A stretch of 64,000 nt of DNA from Emticicia sp. 21SJ11W-3. Its GTDB lineage: Bacteria > Bacteroidota > Bacteroidia > Cytophagales > Spirosomataceae. Shown here one piece after another: positions 36,322 to 45,409 of this stretch. Position numbers and translations under genes: made by a program. Each line of letters starts with the position of its first letter. Position 1 is the stretch's first letter. The notes under the pieces are model-generated. The model ran no database searches, was not told where the DNA came from, and was given only the letters and a program-made list of their open reading frames with translations. The stretch lies in NCBI RefSeq assembly GCF_024138715.1, contig NZ_CP092074.1, positions 2,790,001-2,854,000 of the forward strand. Direction: 5' to 3'.

Positions 36322-38205
36322 TTAATACCCCGGATTCTGAACCAGATTTTTGTTACGGTTAATTTCGTCGCGGTGAATAGGAAGGAAATACATCTTATCC
36401 AACCATGTACGGTTTTCTTTACCTGGGTCAAGCTCATTTACAATGTATTCGTAATTGTAGTTATCACGGTCATACTTATACAATGAAACGGTTTTGCCAG
36501 GTTTAAGTGTACCTAAAATGGTAATAATGTTTGCTTTTCTGCCTAAGGTAGAAGGCGCAATCATCCAACGACGGGCATCAAAATAACGGTGTTCTTCAAA
36601 AGCCAACTCAACGCGGCGTTCGTTGCGGTAACGTTGACGAAGCGCATCGCCCGACTCAGTAACGGCAGGCATACCTGAACGGAAACGGATTTTGTTTAAC
36701 CATGTGCGTGCTTCTGCATCTTCACCCAATTCAATACAAGCCTCAACATAGTTTAATACGGCTTCGGTGAAGCGCAAGTGAGGCCAAGGTACTTGTTGCC
36801 AGGTGTTCTGGTCAACAATTGCCGGGCTAGGGTCAATAAATTTACGCATATAGTAACCAGTGTAGCTACCGTTCCAGTCTTCAACTGTACTCTTACGAGT
36901 ATCTAAACCAAAGTAAGCAGTTTTGGTACCTGAACCGCTACCTAGTTCATACTGACCAGTTTGAATCTGATTAGCAGGGTCTTTAGCGGCAACGTCAGCC
37001 GTACGTGGTTTCCAAGGCGCTCCGTCATAAAGAATAGAAGCATAGAAACGTGGGTCACGGTTGGCGTAAGGGTTGCTTTTCTGGTCAGCATTGCTCCAGC
37101 TGAACTTCGTTCCATCCATCATCTCATAGTCATCAACAAAGTGTTGGATAGGTGCATTACCAGCCCAGTTGTGATATCCGTTAGGACCATTGAACAGACC
37201 CTGACGACCACCGTCTTCTTGCTTGGCATTGATAAAGTAGCGGCCAAAAAGCAAATCTTTTTCTCCACCATTTCTTGAAAGCGATAGATTGTTATAGTTC
37301 TGCGTACCTTCTGCTGCACTTACAGGTGCAGAAAGGTTAAGCGCATAGCCATAACCAGACAGGTCTAATACTGCTTTGGCAGCAGCTTTTGCTTTTGTCC
37401 AACGTTCAGCACGGCTACCAGAAGATACAGTAAGTACTTCAGGTTTACCAAAAGCACCCATTACAGATGATTTGGCTTTGGCAGTGTTTACATCATACAG
37501 GTCGCTGGCAGCATACGTAAGCATACGTGCTTTAAGCGCCAGCGCAGCAGCCTGAGAAGCGCGGCCAGCCGCCATTGATTTACCCGCAAGCAAAGCAGCT
37601 GCATCGTCGCAATCTTTTGTAATAAAGTCAATACACTCCTGCATGGTGTTACGCGGAGCAAGGTAATCTGCTTCACCTAGTGCATAAGGGCGGTTAACCA
37701 AAGGTACACCACCATAAACACGCACTAACTGATGGTAAAAATAAGCACGCATAAAAAGCGCTTCACCTTTCAGGCGATCGGCAATTTTGCTGGTGTTATC
37801 AAACTTAGGGCTTGCAAGGTTGGCAAGAGCCAGGTTACAGGCTCTGATACGCACATACAGGTTACCCCAGCTAAAGCTACGGTTGTTACCGGTAGCGCTG
37901 GTACCTTGTCCCCAACCGATATCAGCAGGGTTTGAACGGGCTTCTGTAATAGTTGTGATACCACGGCCAGGGTGAGTAAATGAGGTTTCATCAGTTAATG
38001 ATGCCTGCATTTCTTCACTAAAACCACCCATTTGCAAACCACCGTAAATTTCGGTTACGAAAGCCTCTGCCAAAGCGGCGTCAGTCCAAACGGCTGTTTC
38101 AGACACCTGGTCAAGCGGACTGGTGTTCACAAAATCATCATTACAACTTGCTACAACTAAACCAGCTATAACAGTTGAAGCGAATATTTTCTTAAATTTA
38201 TTCAT
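36322..38205 (-). CDS. SusD/RagB-family nutrient-binding lipoprotein (PUL-1)
   Basis: A 627-residue outer-membrane lipoprotein that caps the adjacent SusC channel. The lipobox ends VASC (cysteine 21). The N-terminal SusD-like domain begins with LDQVSETAVWTDAALAEAFVTEIY, TPR-like helices follow (RLKGEALFMRAYFYHQLVRVYGGVPLV), and the C-terminal RagB/SusD block LRFTEAVLNYVEACIELGEDAEARTWLNKIRFRSGMP ends with ERRVELAFEEHRYFDARRW. It lies 19 bases after susC. The ligand is unknown. Confidence 0.95.
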   Translation of the reverse strand: MNKFKKIFASTVIAGLVVASCNDDFVNTSPLDQVSETAVWTDAALAEAFVTEIYGGLQMGGFSEEMQASLTDETSFTHPGRGITTITEARSNPADIGWGQGTSATGNNRSFSWGNLYVRIRACNLALANLASPKFDNTSKIADRLKGEALFMRAYFYHQLVRVYGGVPLVNRPYALGEADYLAPRNTMQECIDFITKDCDDAAALLAGKSMAAGRASQAAALALKARMLTYAASDLYDVNTAKAKSSVMGAFGKPEVLTVSSGSRAERWTKAKAAAKAVLDLSGYGYALNLSAPVSAAEGTQNYNNLSLSRNGGEKDLLFGRYFINAKQEDGGRQGLFNGPNGYHNWAGNAPIQHFVDDYEMMDGTKFSWSNADQKSNPYANRDPRFYASILYDGAPWKPRTADVAAKDPANQIQTGQYELGSGSGTKTAYFGLDTRKSTVEDWNGSYTGYYMRKFIDPSPAIVDQNTWQQVPWPHLRFTEAVLNYVEACIELGEDAEARTWLNKIRFRSGMPAVTESGDALRQRYRNERRVELAFEEHRYFDARRWMIAPSTLGRKANIITILGTLKPGKTVSLYKYDRDNYNYEYIVNELDPGKENRTWLDKMYFLPIHRDEINRNKNLVQNPGY

Positions 38206-38224
38206 TGCTGTTCGATTTAATTTT

Positions 38225-41200
38225 TTAGAATGTTGCTGTTAGACCTACGTTAATAATTTTCGACTGAGGATAGTACTGTCCTGTTGAGTTATCAGTCTCT
38301 GGGTCATATACTTTCAGTTTGTCCCAAGTCAACATGTTTAGTCCGTTTACATAAACTCTAAAATTACTAAAGCCAACTTTTGAACCAATTGCTTCAGGAA
38401 TGGTATAACCAATCTCGAAGTTTTTCAGACGGATATAGTCTGTGCTTCTCAACCAATAAGTATTACCATTTGAATAATACTGGTCGCTACGGTTAGCAAT
38501 ACGTGGGTGTACGCTGCTAGGGTTGTCGATTGTCCAACGGTTTTCGTAGATATCTAACAAGAAGTTACCAATGTTACCAGACTCACCTGCACTTACGTAT
38601 TGTTTAGCGCCAGCGGCACCCTGGAACAACACGGTAAGGTCGAAGTTTTTGTACTGGGCTGTCAGGTTAGCACCACCCTGGAACAACGGAAGGTTGGTGT
38701 TATCTGTACGTACCTGGTCATCAGGTGTAATTTTACCGTCGCCGTTGTAATCTTTGTATTTCATATCACCAGGACGTAACTGGTTTACGATAGCCTTGTA
38801 ATCAATCTTGTTTTCGTTGATTTCAGCCTGATCTTTGAACACACCGTCATAGAGATAAGCCATGTAGGTATTCATAGGGCGGCCGGTTGTACGTTGCCAG
38901 TCTGGTGCACCCGGAGCTTCGTCCCAGAACACAACTTTGTTTTTAGCGTATCCACCGTTAACGCTGGCGCTGAATTTCACATCGCCCACTTGTCCGCGGT
39001 AACCTACGTTAAATTCCCAACCTTTGTTTGATACCTTACCGATGTTTTCAGCAGGCAATGTTAAACCGGTTGATTGCGGAACCGATGCATTTCTGAACCA
39101 AAGAATGCTGGTACGTTTGTTAGAGAACACATCAAATTCGAACGATAATTTACCGTTGAACAACTGACCTTCCAAACCTAAGTTTGAGTTATTGGCAACC
39201 TCCCAGGTAATGTTGTTGTTAGGGATACGAGTTTCGTACAAGGTTTTTGTTTCAGTGTTATTGATTATATAACTACGGAAACCATAAGTAGACAGGTACT
39301 GATAAGTAGCAGGTGTAGTTGTATTAGGCAGGTAAACGTTATCGTTACCCATTTGCCCCCACGATCCGCGTAGTTTCAGGTAATTAACCACAGGTAGTGC
39401 ATTTTTGATGAAGCTCTCTTCAGAAAGCACCCAACCCATCATTACACCCGGGAAGAAACCGTAACGGGTTGCTTTCGGGAAGATATCTGAACCATCATAA
39501 CGCCACAAGAACTCAGCAAGGTATTTTTCTTTATAGTTATACGCAACACGACCGAAGTAGTTTAGACGAGCACTGTTATAAGCGCCACCACCGTTGTTTT
39601 TCTCAAGGTCACCACCGGCAAAAATCTGGTCGATAGAAGTTGAGATGAAGTAACGACGGAAAGCATTGAAGTTATCACCCTGGATAGTCTCACGGTTAGT
39701 ACCAGCCAATACAGTAAGGCCATGCACACCAAATTTACGTTCGTAAGTACCAATGGCACCCAATAGAATGTTCAACTGGTTTTCGTTACCCAAAGTAAGA
39801 CGTGGCTCGGCAGGGCCGCGTTTGCTTGGAACCAATACGGGTGTTCCGTCCGGGTTTGTACCAGAACCTTTTTCATAAAGTGTCCAAGGTGTCTCCCAAC
39901 GTTTAGTGCTACGGATACGTTTGTCAATAGACGCTGTACCGGTAAATTTCAAACCTTCAATACCAGGGATTTTGATATCCAACTGTCCGTTGGTCTGGAA
40001 ATAGTCTTGTTTGTCGCGGTCATAACCTGTCTGGTTAGTTGTAATAACCACCGGGTTTTCACCGTTTTCGATGTCAGGACCTGGTAAGCCGTTTGGCCAG
40101 AAAGCAGGTTGATGTGGTTTACCACGCATCTGCATACGGAAAATAGCACCGGCAGATTTGGTAGGGAACTTACGAGCCTCTTCACGTGCCAATAAACCAA
40201 TTTGCAGGTTCATGTACTTGTTGATTTTGGCATCAAGGTTTACTCTGATGTCATATTGTTCATAACCTGTTGCAGAGTTTTTGTAGAAGGCATCCTGTTT
40301 CTGATAACCTAAAGTTGACAAATAACGGAAGTTTTCTGTACCACCTGTTACCTGAAGGCTATGACGAGACTGAGGAGACCAGTCTTTCAGAGTAGCTTTG
40401 TACCAGTCGGTGTTTGGATATAACCAAGGGTCTGAGCCATCGGTGTATTTCTGAATATCAGTTGGCGAGAACGGCGCTTTTCTGATGTCGCCGTTTGGTC
40501 TTGTATAAACACCATTGGTTTTATATGCCTGGTTGGCAGCAGCCCACTCGCTGGTTGGCAAGCCGTAGATGTCAAGATCGTTCAACATACCAACATACTG
40601 AGCAGCGTTAGCCAGTTTAGGCACTACGGTTGGTCTTGCAAAACCCTGGTTGAAAGAGTAAGAAAGCTCTGGTTTACCTGTTTTACCTCTTTTGGTGGTA
40701 ATCAGGATAACACCGTTAGCCGCACGAGAACCATAAATAGCGGCAGAGGCATCTTTAAGAACCGAGATGGTTTCGATATCGGCCGGATTCAAACGAGACA
40801 AACCACCGGCACGGTTAGGGATACCATCAATTACAATCAGGGCTTCGCTATTGTTAAGGGTATTGGCACCACGAATACGAATGGCTGAGTTATCATAACC
40901 TGGCTCTCCACTTCTGTTGACGGCAACAACACCGGGAAGACGACCAGCCAATGAGTTAGAAAGGTTAACAGCAGGTGATTTTACCAGCTCTGCGCCTTTT
41001 ACACTAACAACCGAACCTGTTACGGTTTCTTTTTTCTGCACACCGTAACCTACAACTACCACTTCGCCCAACGTTTTTACGTCTGACTTCATGGCGATAT
41101 CAATTACAGAGCGGTTACCTACAATTACTTCCTGTGGTTCAAAGCCTACAATGCTAAAAACCAATACCGCCTGGTTGTCTGGCACTACAAGGGTGTAGTT

Positions 41201-41728
41201 ACCGTCGCCGTCGGTGGTGGTACCTTTGGTTGTACCTTTAATTGTAACGCTTACGCCCGGCAAACCTTCGTTCTTATCGGCTTCGGTTACCTTTCCTTTT
41301 ACTGTTTGTTCTATCACCTCACCATCCTTCATCCGAAGCTCATCGATATGAGACATTTTTTGTAGTTGAGATTTCTTTCTAAGTAAAATCCGGTCACCGA
41401 TAACCTCATAAGAAATTTGCAATGGCGTAAACAAATCGTCTAGCACTTCAGAGAGCTTGTTGCTCATCATGATAGATACTTTCTGATTCAGCCGTATAGT
41501 ATTTGAACTATACACAAACTTCACATCAGCCTGTTTTTCTATCTGGCTAAGAATTTTCTTGACTTCCAGTGACTCTATCCTTAAAGATACGTTAGTGTTG
41601 AGGACTTCCTGGCCGTTTACATCGTAGGCGTAGGAGAGTCCGCTAAAAAGAGAGACCATCAAGAGTTGAATAAACGTAATTTTCATTGCTTTAAGCAAAA
41701 AATGTTTGCTACGTACGTCTTTTTTCAT
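38225..41728 (-). CDS. SusC/RagA-family TonB-dependent transporter with STN domain (PUL-1)
   Basis: A 1167-residue outer-membrane transporter. After the signal region comes an STN signalling domain (about 45-120: NVSLRIESLEVKKILSQIEK...DRILLRKK). A carboxypeptidase-regulatory-like domain (about 143-215) follows, then a TonB plug starting GYGVQKKETVTGSV and a 22-strand barrel ending VGLTATF. The STN domain should relay ligand occupancy to FecR, encoded just upstream, which controls the ECF sigma factor. The 198-base gap upstream holds an antisense element on the plus strand whose promoter overlaps codons 1-8. Confidence 0.95.
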   Translation of the reverse strand: MKKDVRSKHFLLKAMKITFIQLLMVSLFSGLSYAYDVNGQEVLNTNVSLRIESLEVKKILSQIEKQADVKFVYSSNTIRLNQKVSIMMSNKLSEVLDDLFTPLQISYEVIGDRILLRKKSQLQKMSHIDELRMKDGEVIEQTVKGKVTEADKNEGLPGVSVTIKGTTKGTTTDGDGNYTLVVPDNQAVLVFSIVGFEPQEVIVGNRSVIDIAMKSDVKTLGEVVVVGYGVQKKETVTGSVVSVKGAELVKSPAVNLSNSLAGRLPGVVAVNRSGEPGYDNSAIRIRGANTLNNSEALIVIDGIPNRAGGLSRLNPADIETISVLKDASAAIYGSRAANGVILITTKRGKTGKPELSYSFNQGFARPTVVPKLANAAQYVGMLNDLDIYGLPTSEWAAANQAYKTNGVYTRPNGDIRKAPFSPTDIQKYTDGSDPWLYPNTDWYKATLKDWSPQSRHSLQVTGGTENFRYLSTLGYQKQDAFYKNSATGYEQYDIRVNLDAKINKYMNLQIGLLAREEARKFPTKSAGAIFRMQMRGKPHQPAFWPNGLPGPDIENGENPVVITTNQTGYDRDKQDYFQTNGQLDIKIPGIEGLKFTGTASIDKRIRSTKRWETPWTLYEKGSGTNPDGTPVLVPSKRGPAEPRLTLGNENQLNILLGAIGTYERKFGVHGLTVLAGTNRETIQGDNFNAFRRYFISTSIDQIFAGGDLEKNNGGGAYNSARLNYFGRVAYNYKEKYLAEFLWRYDGSDIFPKATRYGFFPGVMMGWVLSEESFIKNALPVVNYLKLRGSWGQMGNDNVYLPNTTTPATYQYLSTYGFRSYIINNTETKTLYETRIPNNNITWEVANNSNLGLEGQLFNGKLSFEFDVFSNKRTSILWFRNASVPQSTGLTLPAENIGKVSNKGWEFNVGYRGQVGDVKFSASVNGGYAKNKVVFWDEAPGAPDWQRTTGRPMNTYMAYLYDGVFKDQAEINENKIDYKAIVNQLRPGDMKYKDYNGDGKITPDDQVRTDNTNLPLFQGGANLTAQYKNFDLTVLFQGAAGAKQYVSAGESGNIGNFLLDIYENRWTIDNPSSVHPRIANRSDQYYSNGNTYWLRSTDYIRLKNFEIGYTIPEAIGSKVGFSNFRVYVNGLNMLTWDKLKVYDPETDNSTGQYYPQSKIINVGLTATF

Positions 41729-41735
41729 ACATTTA
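41705..41735 (+). promoter_or_regulatory. Promoter-like element for antisense RNA 1
   Basis: On the plus strand, TTTG at 41705-41708, a 19-base spacer and TACATTTA at 41728-41735 (seven of eight matches to TAnnTTTG). It overlaps the susC start codon on the other strand. Confidence 0.5.
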
Positions 41736-41741
41736 GGTTGT

Positions 41742-41847
41742 TTTTATACTTAAGATAGGTAAAAACTCTGCTTCCTTTCAACCGAATTGCCGTTCGGCAG
41801 GAAGCGCTCCGGAGCCGATAATGTTACAGCATTGTCGGCTTTTTTTG
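41742..41847 (+). ncRNA. Predicted cis-antisense sRNA of PUL-1
   Basis: Predicted transcript of about 105 nt running opposite to susC, into the susC leader. It contains a stem-loop with outer stem GCTTCCT/AGGAAGC and inner stem CCGAA/TTCGG (41770-41805). The terminator follows: AGCCGATAATG/CATTGTCGGCT (41813-41840, one G-U pair) and a run of T. PUL-2 has the same arrangement at the same place. Position and orientation match the PUL-associated antisense RNAs (DonS type) known from Bacteroides. The transcription start is estimated from the promoter. Confidence 0.55.
41813..41847 (+). terminator. Plus-strand terminator between fecR and susC (PUL-1)
   Basis: An 11-bp stem with a 6-base loop and seven T on the plus strand, although both flanking genes run on the minus strand. 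It therefore ends an antisense transcript. Confidence 0.85.
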
Positions 41848-41926
41848 TTCATGTTTTCATTGTGATTACTGAAGTTTTGTTTTTAGTGATTATTATAATT
41901 TGTAGGTTAAAATAGAATTCAAAATT

Positions 41927-42949
41927 TTACCTGCAACCTTCGCCGCTCACAAAGTAGCTGGTTCCGCGCTGCTCAAACCGGGCATTAATGGTTTTGCATA
42001 TTAATTCAAGTTGTGTGGCTAGCGGCAGGTCGTTTAAATCGGCCGTAATAACGCAATGTTCCAACTCCTGATTTTCCAGAATAATTTCAATACCATACAC
42101 GTTTTTCAGTTTTTGTAACACCTGCGGTAACACAGTATCTTCAAAAGTAAAATCATGTTGGGTTATCTCCGGCACCAGCATAATTGGTTTCTCAACTATG
42201 CCTGTCATGATTTTTCTGGATGCCTTGTCGAAAGTTACCTTCTGATTTGGCGTTAATATCACTCCATTCTTTTTTCTGCCGGCGTTTTCTGAGACTTCAT
42301 AAACCGAAACGCGGCCGGAGGTAACCGAAACCTCGATGTCGCTCACGTTGTCGTATGACTTAATGTTGAAGCTCGTACCTAGTACCTCGGTTACCAGGTC
42401 TCCGGTATGTACCATAAATGGCGCATTCGGGTTTCTTTTTACGTTAAAAAAGGCCTCGCCTTTCAGATACACATGGCGGAAACGGGTTCCAAAATGCTTG
42501 GGGTAACTAATACTGCTGTTGCTTTTCAGTTTTACAACGGTGCCGTCTTCCAGTTTAATGTCGCTGTCGGTGGCTGAGGTATTCCTGATTTCAATGTCTG
42601 TTGATTCTTCGGTTTTGGCAGCCCGGGCTACCGGCTTCAACTCTTTTTTGTTGAAATACAGCACACCGTTTACCAGACCAATTACCAACATGGCGGCTAC
42701 CCCCCATTTTAACAATTTGAGCATCCGCCCTTTTGTCGAATGGTATTCTTCTTCTACCACACCAATGGTGTTGTTGTAGATGCGGTTCCAGAGGCGCTTT
42801 CTGATAGCCTCTTTTTCTTCAGGGTTAAGTGTTACCCTGGTGTTTTTCAACATATTTTCCTGCCATTCCCAAATCAGCCTTTCTTCTTCAGAATTACACT
42901 CGCCGGCCAGGTATCTTTCTAGTAGTTTGTCGAATTCATGCTGGTTCAT
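41927..42949 (-). CDS. FecR-family anti-sigma factor (PUL-1)
   Basis: A 340-residue inner-membrane anti-sigma factor. The cytoplasmic N-terminal part (about 1-85: FDKLLERYLAGECNSEEERLIWEWQE) would bind the sigma factor; one transmembrane helix lies at about 88-107 (LLKWGVAAMLVIGLVNGVLYF). The periplasmic FecR domain (about 125-230: DIKLEDGTVVKLKSNSSISYPKHFG...GTSFNIKSY) and a C-terminal STN-like DUF4974 domain (about 265-338) would contact the SusC STN domain. It follows the sigma gene by 39 bases. Confidence 0.93.
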   Translation of the reverse strand: MNQHEFDKLLERYLAGECNSEEERLIWEWQENMLKNTRVTLNPEEKEAIRKRLWNRIYNNTIGVVEEEYHSTKGRMLKLLKWGVAAMLVIGLVNGVLYFNKKELKPVARAAKTEESTDIEIRNTSATDSDIKLEDGTVVKLKSNSSISYPKHFGTRFRHVYLKGEAFFNVKRNPNAPFMVHTGDLVTEVLGTSFNIKSYDNVSDIEVSVTSGRVSVYEVSENAGRKKNGVILTPNQKVTFDKASRKIMTGIVEKPIMLVPEITQHDFTFEDTVLPQVLQKLKNVYGIEIILENQELEHCVITADLNDLPLATQLELICKTINARFEQRGTSYFVSGEGCR

Positions 42950-42988
42950 AAACCCTGCACCGTAGCTAACGGCATTTTTAATTGCTAA

Positions 42989-43546
42989 TTAATTATCTGT
43001 ATGATAAGCCTTCAACTGTTGTTTTAAAACCTTGAGGGTTTTGGTAAGGTGGTATTCAACGGCTTTTTCAGACAGGTTCATCTGATTGGCTATGTCTTTT
43101 ACCGACCTGTTTTCGAAACGGCTCATCTTGAAAATCTCTGAGCTTCGTTCGGGCAACGACTTCATGGCTTCTTCTACTGCCTTGGCCAGGTCAGTAAAGT
43201 TGACGATTTCGTCGGTTGAGTAAGATTGTTGTATCTGATTAAATATCAGGTACTCCTGATATTTTCTCTGTGTAATCTGCGACTTAATATAATTAGTTGA
43301 CAAATGCTTGATAGACACAACCAGATAAGAGCTGAGGTGGCGGATAACACTTACCTGCCGGCGGTTCCAGAGGCTCTCAAACAAATCATGCACCAGCTCT
43401 TCTGCTTCTTCTCTGGTTCCGGTTTCGTTAAAGGCAACGCCATACAACTTCAACCAATAACGGTTATAAATTTCTTCAAAAGCGGTCTGGTTATCGCTTT
43501 TCAAGAAAGAAACCAACTCTTCATCACTAAGTTTCTGGTACTGCAT
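42989..43546 (-). CDS. ECF RNA polymerase sigma factor (PUL-1)
   Basis: A 185-residue sigma-70-family ECF factor. Region 2 is DNQTAFEEIYNRYWLKLYGVAFNETGTREEAEELVHDLFESLWNRR (about 19-64). Region 4 is EAMKSLPERSSEIFKMSRFENRSVKDIANQMNLSEKAVEYHLTKTLKVLK (about 126-176) with a clear helix-turn-helix. It should transcribe its PUL when FecR is inactivated by SusC. It has a good vegetative-type promoter (TTG-N21-TACGTTTG) and is divergent from an MFS transporter gene across a 550-base gap. Confidence 0.94.
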   Translation of the reverse strand: MQYQKLSDEELVSFLKSDNQTAFEEIYNRYWLKLYGVAFNETGTREEAEELVHDLFESLWNRRQVSVIRHLSSYLVVSIKHLSTNYIKSQITQRKYQEYLIFNQIQQSYSTDEIVNFTDLAKAVEEAMKSLPERSSEIFKMSRFENRSVKDIANQMNLSEKAVEYHLTKTLKVLKQQLKAYHTDN

Positions 43547-44096
43547 TTTTTAGGATAGGTCTGAATTCAAACGTATTTGTTCCTGAAATATATAGTCAAC
43601 TTACGCACTAAAATCCCTAAATCATTTTACATATTCTTTGAAAAATACAACTTAAAACGGTTTAGCGGATTCCCTGTATTTTAATTCTCTCAAAAAATCG
43701 AGAACTAAAAAGTTGGGCTCAAACAATCAGATAATTCTACAAATCAAACAGTTAGCTTTTGCAAAAATGAACGCTAGCGGGGTACTTAGTAATTTTTAAA
43801 AACTTTTAAAAATTCTTGGTATAATACTATTCTTCGTGGTTAGGTTAAATTATCTTTCAGATTGGTGTGAATTATTTCTTTAGATGGTTAACCTTTTCTT
43901 TTTTGTAAATAAAAACCGAATAAATACTGAAACAGTGCTGGCCGGTTTCAGAGGGTTGAAAGGATTATCATTGTAAAATTGTAAATATTATTAAAGAATT
44001 AAAAAGTAATTAATAATTTTTTTTAAAAAATGCTGCCATTTGAACAATTGTTTATTTCTTTAATGTTACGTTTAGTTTTATCTTTTTTAATAGTTT
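43547..44096. other. AT-rich divergent intergenic region
   Basis: About 550 AT-rich bases between the PUL-1 sigma gene and the MFS gene. Seen: the sigma promoter near its left end, a small hairpin CTGAAAC/GTTTCAG (43927-43951), and a TATCTTTT element about 20 bases before the MFS start. No reading frame is credible. Confidence 0.5.
43568..43599 (-). promoter_or_regulatory. Promoter of the PUL-1 sigma factor gene
   Basis: Minus-strand TTG, a 21-base spacer and TACGTTTG, ending about 22 bases before the ATG at 43546. It matches the Bacteroidota consensus at both elements. Confidence 0.6.
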
Positions 44097-45251
44097 ATGC
44101 CCACCTCTTTTTCTGAATCAAAGCCCGGTAACTACCGGATTGGCCCGGCTCGCCTGGCAACCTCATTGTATTTTCTTGTTTGCGGTATTGGCCTGGCCAG
44201 TTGGGTACCTATGGTGCCGCTGGCAAAAATAAGGTTGCAACTGAACGATGCCGGCCTGGGCCTTATTTTGCTTTGCCTGGGCGCCGGAGCCATGACCATT
44301 ATGCCTTTTACGGGTGGTTTGATCAATAAATATGGCAGCAGGTTAATAATGCTGGTGTCTGGCTTGCTTACCGCGGCCGTGCTGCCGCTTCTGTTATTTG
44401 CCAACAGCAGCCTGGCGCTGGCCGGTGCATTGTACCTGTTTGGCATAGGTATAGGTGCGATAGATGTTTCTATGAACGCGCAGTCGGTTGTGATACAAGA
44501 CAAAGTAGGTAAGTACATTTTATCGTCTTTTCATGGCTTGTTTAGTGTAGGCGGGCTGATTGGCTCGATGGGTCTGGGCTTTTTGCTTGAACTGGGGCTG
44601 TCTCCTACCCTTGCCATTTTTACCATATCGGGTTTGCTGGTGCTTATTTGTGTTAGCCAGTATGGCTCTTTGCTGCCTAGGGCTGCCGAAAACAAGATGG
44701 ACGTAGCCACACTGATAATACCCAAAGGGCCGGTGCTGGTACTGGGGCTGATGTGCTTTGTGGCTTTTCTGGCCGAAGGAGCTATTCTTGACTGGAGCGC
44801 GGTGTTTCTGAAGTTTCACCGGAATTTTGATGAGTCGATGTCCGGTCTGGGTTTTGCAGCTTTTTCGGTGGCTATGGCCGTTATGCGGTTGTCGGGTAAT
44901 ACTATTATTAACAGGTTCAGCCAGCAAAAAGTAGTGATGGGTGGTGGCATAATAGCAGCCGCCGGTATTCTGCTGGCTGTAAGTGTGCCTATCGGGGCGG
45001 TAACGGTTTTTGGTTTTGTGCTGGTAGGCATAGGTTGCGCCAATATTGTGCCGGTGTTTTTTAGCACCGCCGGCAGTATGCCTGGTGTACCTGCCAGCGC
45101 AGCCATTGCCGGTGTTACTACCTTAGGTTATATAGGCCAGTTGGCTGGCCCTGCCATGCTGGGTTTTGTGGCCGAAATAACTAGCTTATCTTTTGCACTG
45201 GGGCTGGTAAGTATATTGTTGCTGATGGTGGCGTTCAGGTTTAAGTCATGA
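44097..45251 (+). CDS. MFS transporter (sugar-transporter-like)
   Basis: A 384-residue inner-membrane transporter with twelve predicted helices and the MFS opening FLVCGIGLASWVPMVPLAKIRLQLNDAGLGLILLCLGAGA. The DxSMNAQSV motif (about 125) and the FHGLFSVGGLIGS segment are typical of the small MFS branch related to YbjJ/fucose-permease-like proteins. A substrate cannot be assigned. Placed between two PULs and divergent from PUL-1, it may import a released mono- or disaccharide, which is inference from position. Confidence 0.88.
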   Translation: MPTSFSESKPGNYRIGPARLATSLYFLVCGIGLASWVPMVPLAKIRLQLNDAGLGLILLCLGAGAMTIMPFTGGLINKYGSRLIMLVSGLLTAAVLPLLLFANSSLALAGALYLFGIGIGAIDVSMNAQSVVIQDKVGKYILSSFHGLFSVGGLIGSMGLGFLLELGLSPTLAIFTISGLLVLICVSQYGSLLPRAAENKMDVATLIIPKGPVLVLGLMCFVAFLAEGAILDWSAVFLKFHRNFDESMSGLGFAAFSVAMAVMRLSGNTIINRFSQQKVVMGGGIIAAAGILLAVSVPIGAVTVFGFVLVGIGCANIVPVFFSTAGSMPGVPASAAIAGVTTLGYIGQLAGPAMLGFVAEITSLSFALGLVSILLLMVAFRFKS

Positions 45252-45260
45252 ACTGTGATT

Positions 45261-45386
45261 TAACGGATTAAATGATTTCACTATTTTCTGTTTCACCTAC
45301 TGAAGCCGGTGAATCTGGCAGAAAAAAACCTTTCAAATTTGTTCAATTTCATTCTCATCATTCAGAGAAATCATTTAATCCGGTTA
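45261..45386. repeat. Terminal-inverted-repeat element between MFS and PUL-2
   Basis: A 19-20-base inverted repeat (left arm 45261-45279, right arm 45367-45386, differing by one inserted C) encloses 87 bases. It lies between convergent genes and could end transcription from both sides, but its size and ends are those of a MITE- or REP-like element. Confidence 0.6.
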
Positions 45387-45409
45387 TTCAACGCATAAGA
45401 CGAAAACCC

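Noticed and set aside
41813-41847. Reading the plus-strand terminator as the end of fecR
   Set aside because: fecR is on the minus strand and the T-run is on the plus strand only, so the structure cannot end fecR by the usual mechanism.
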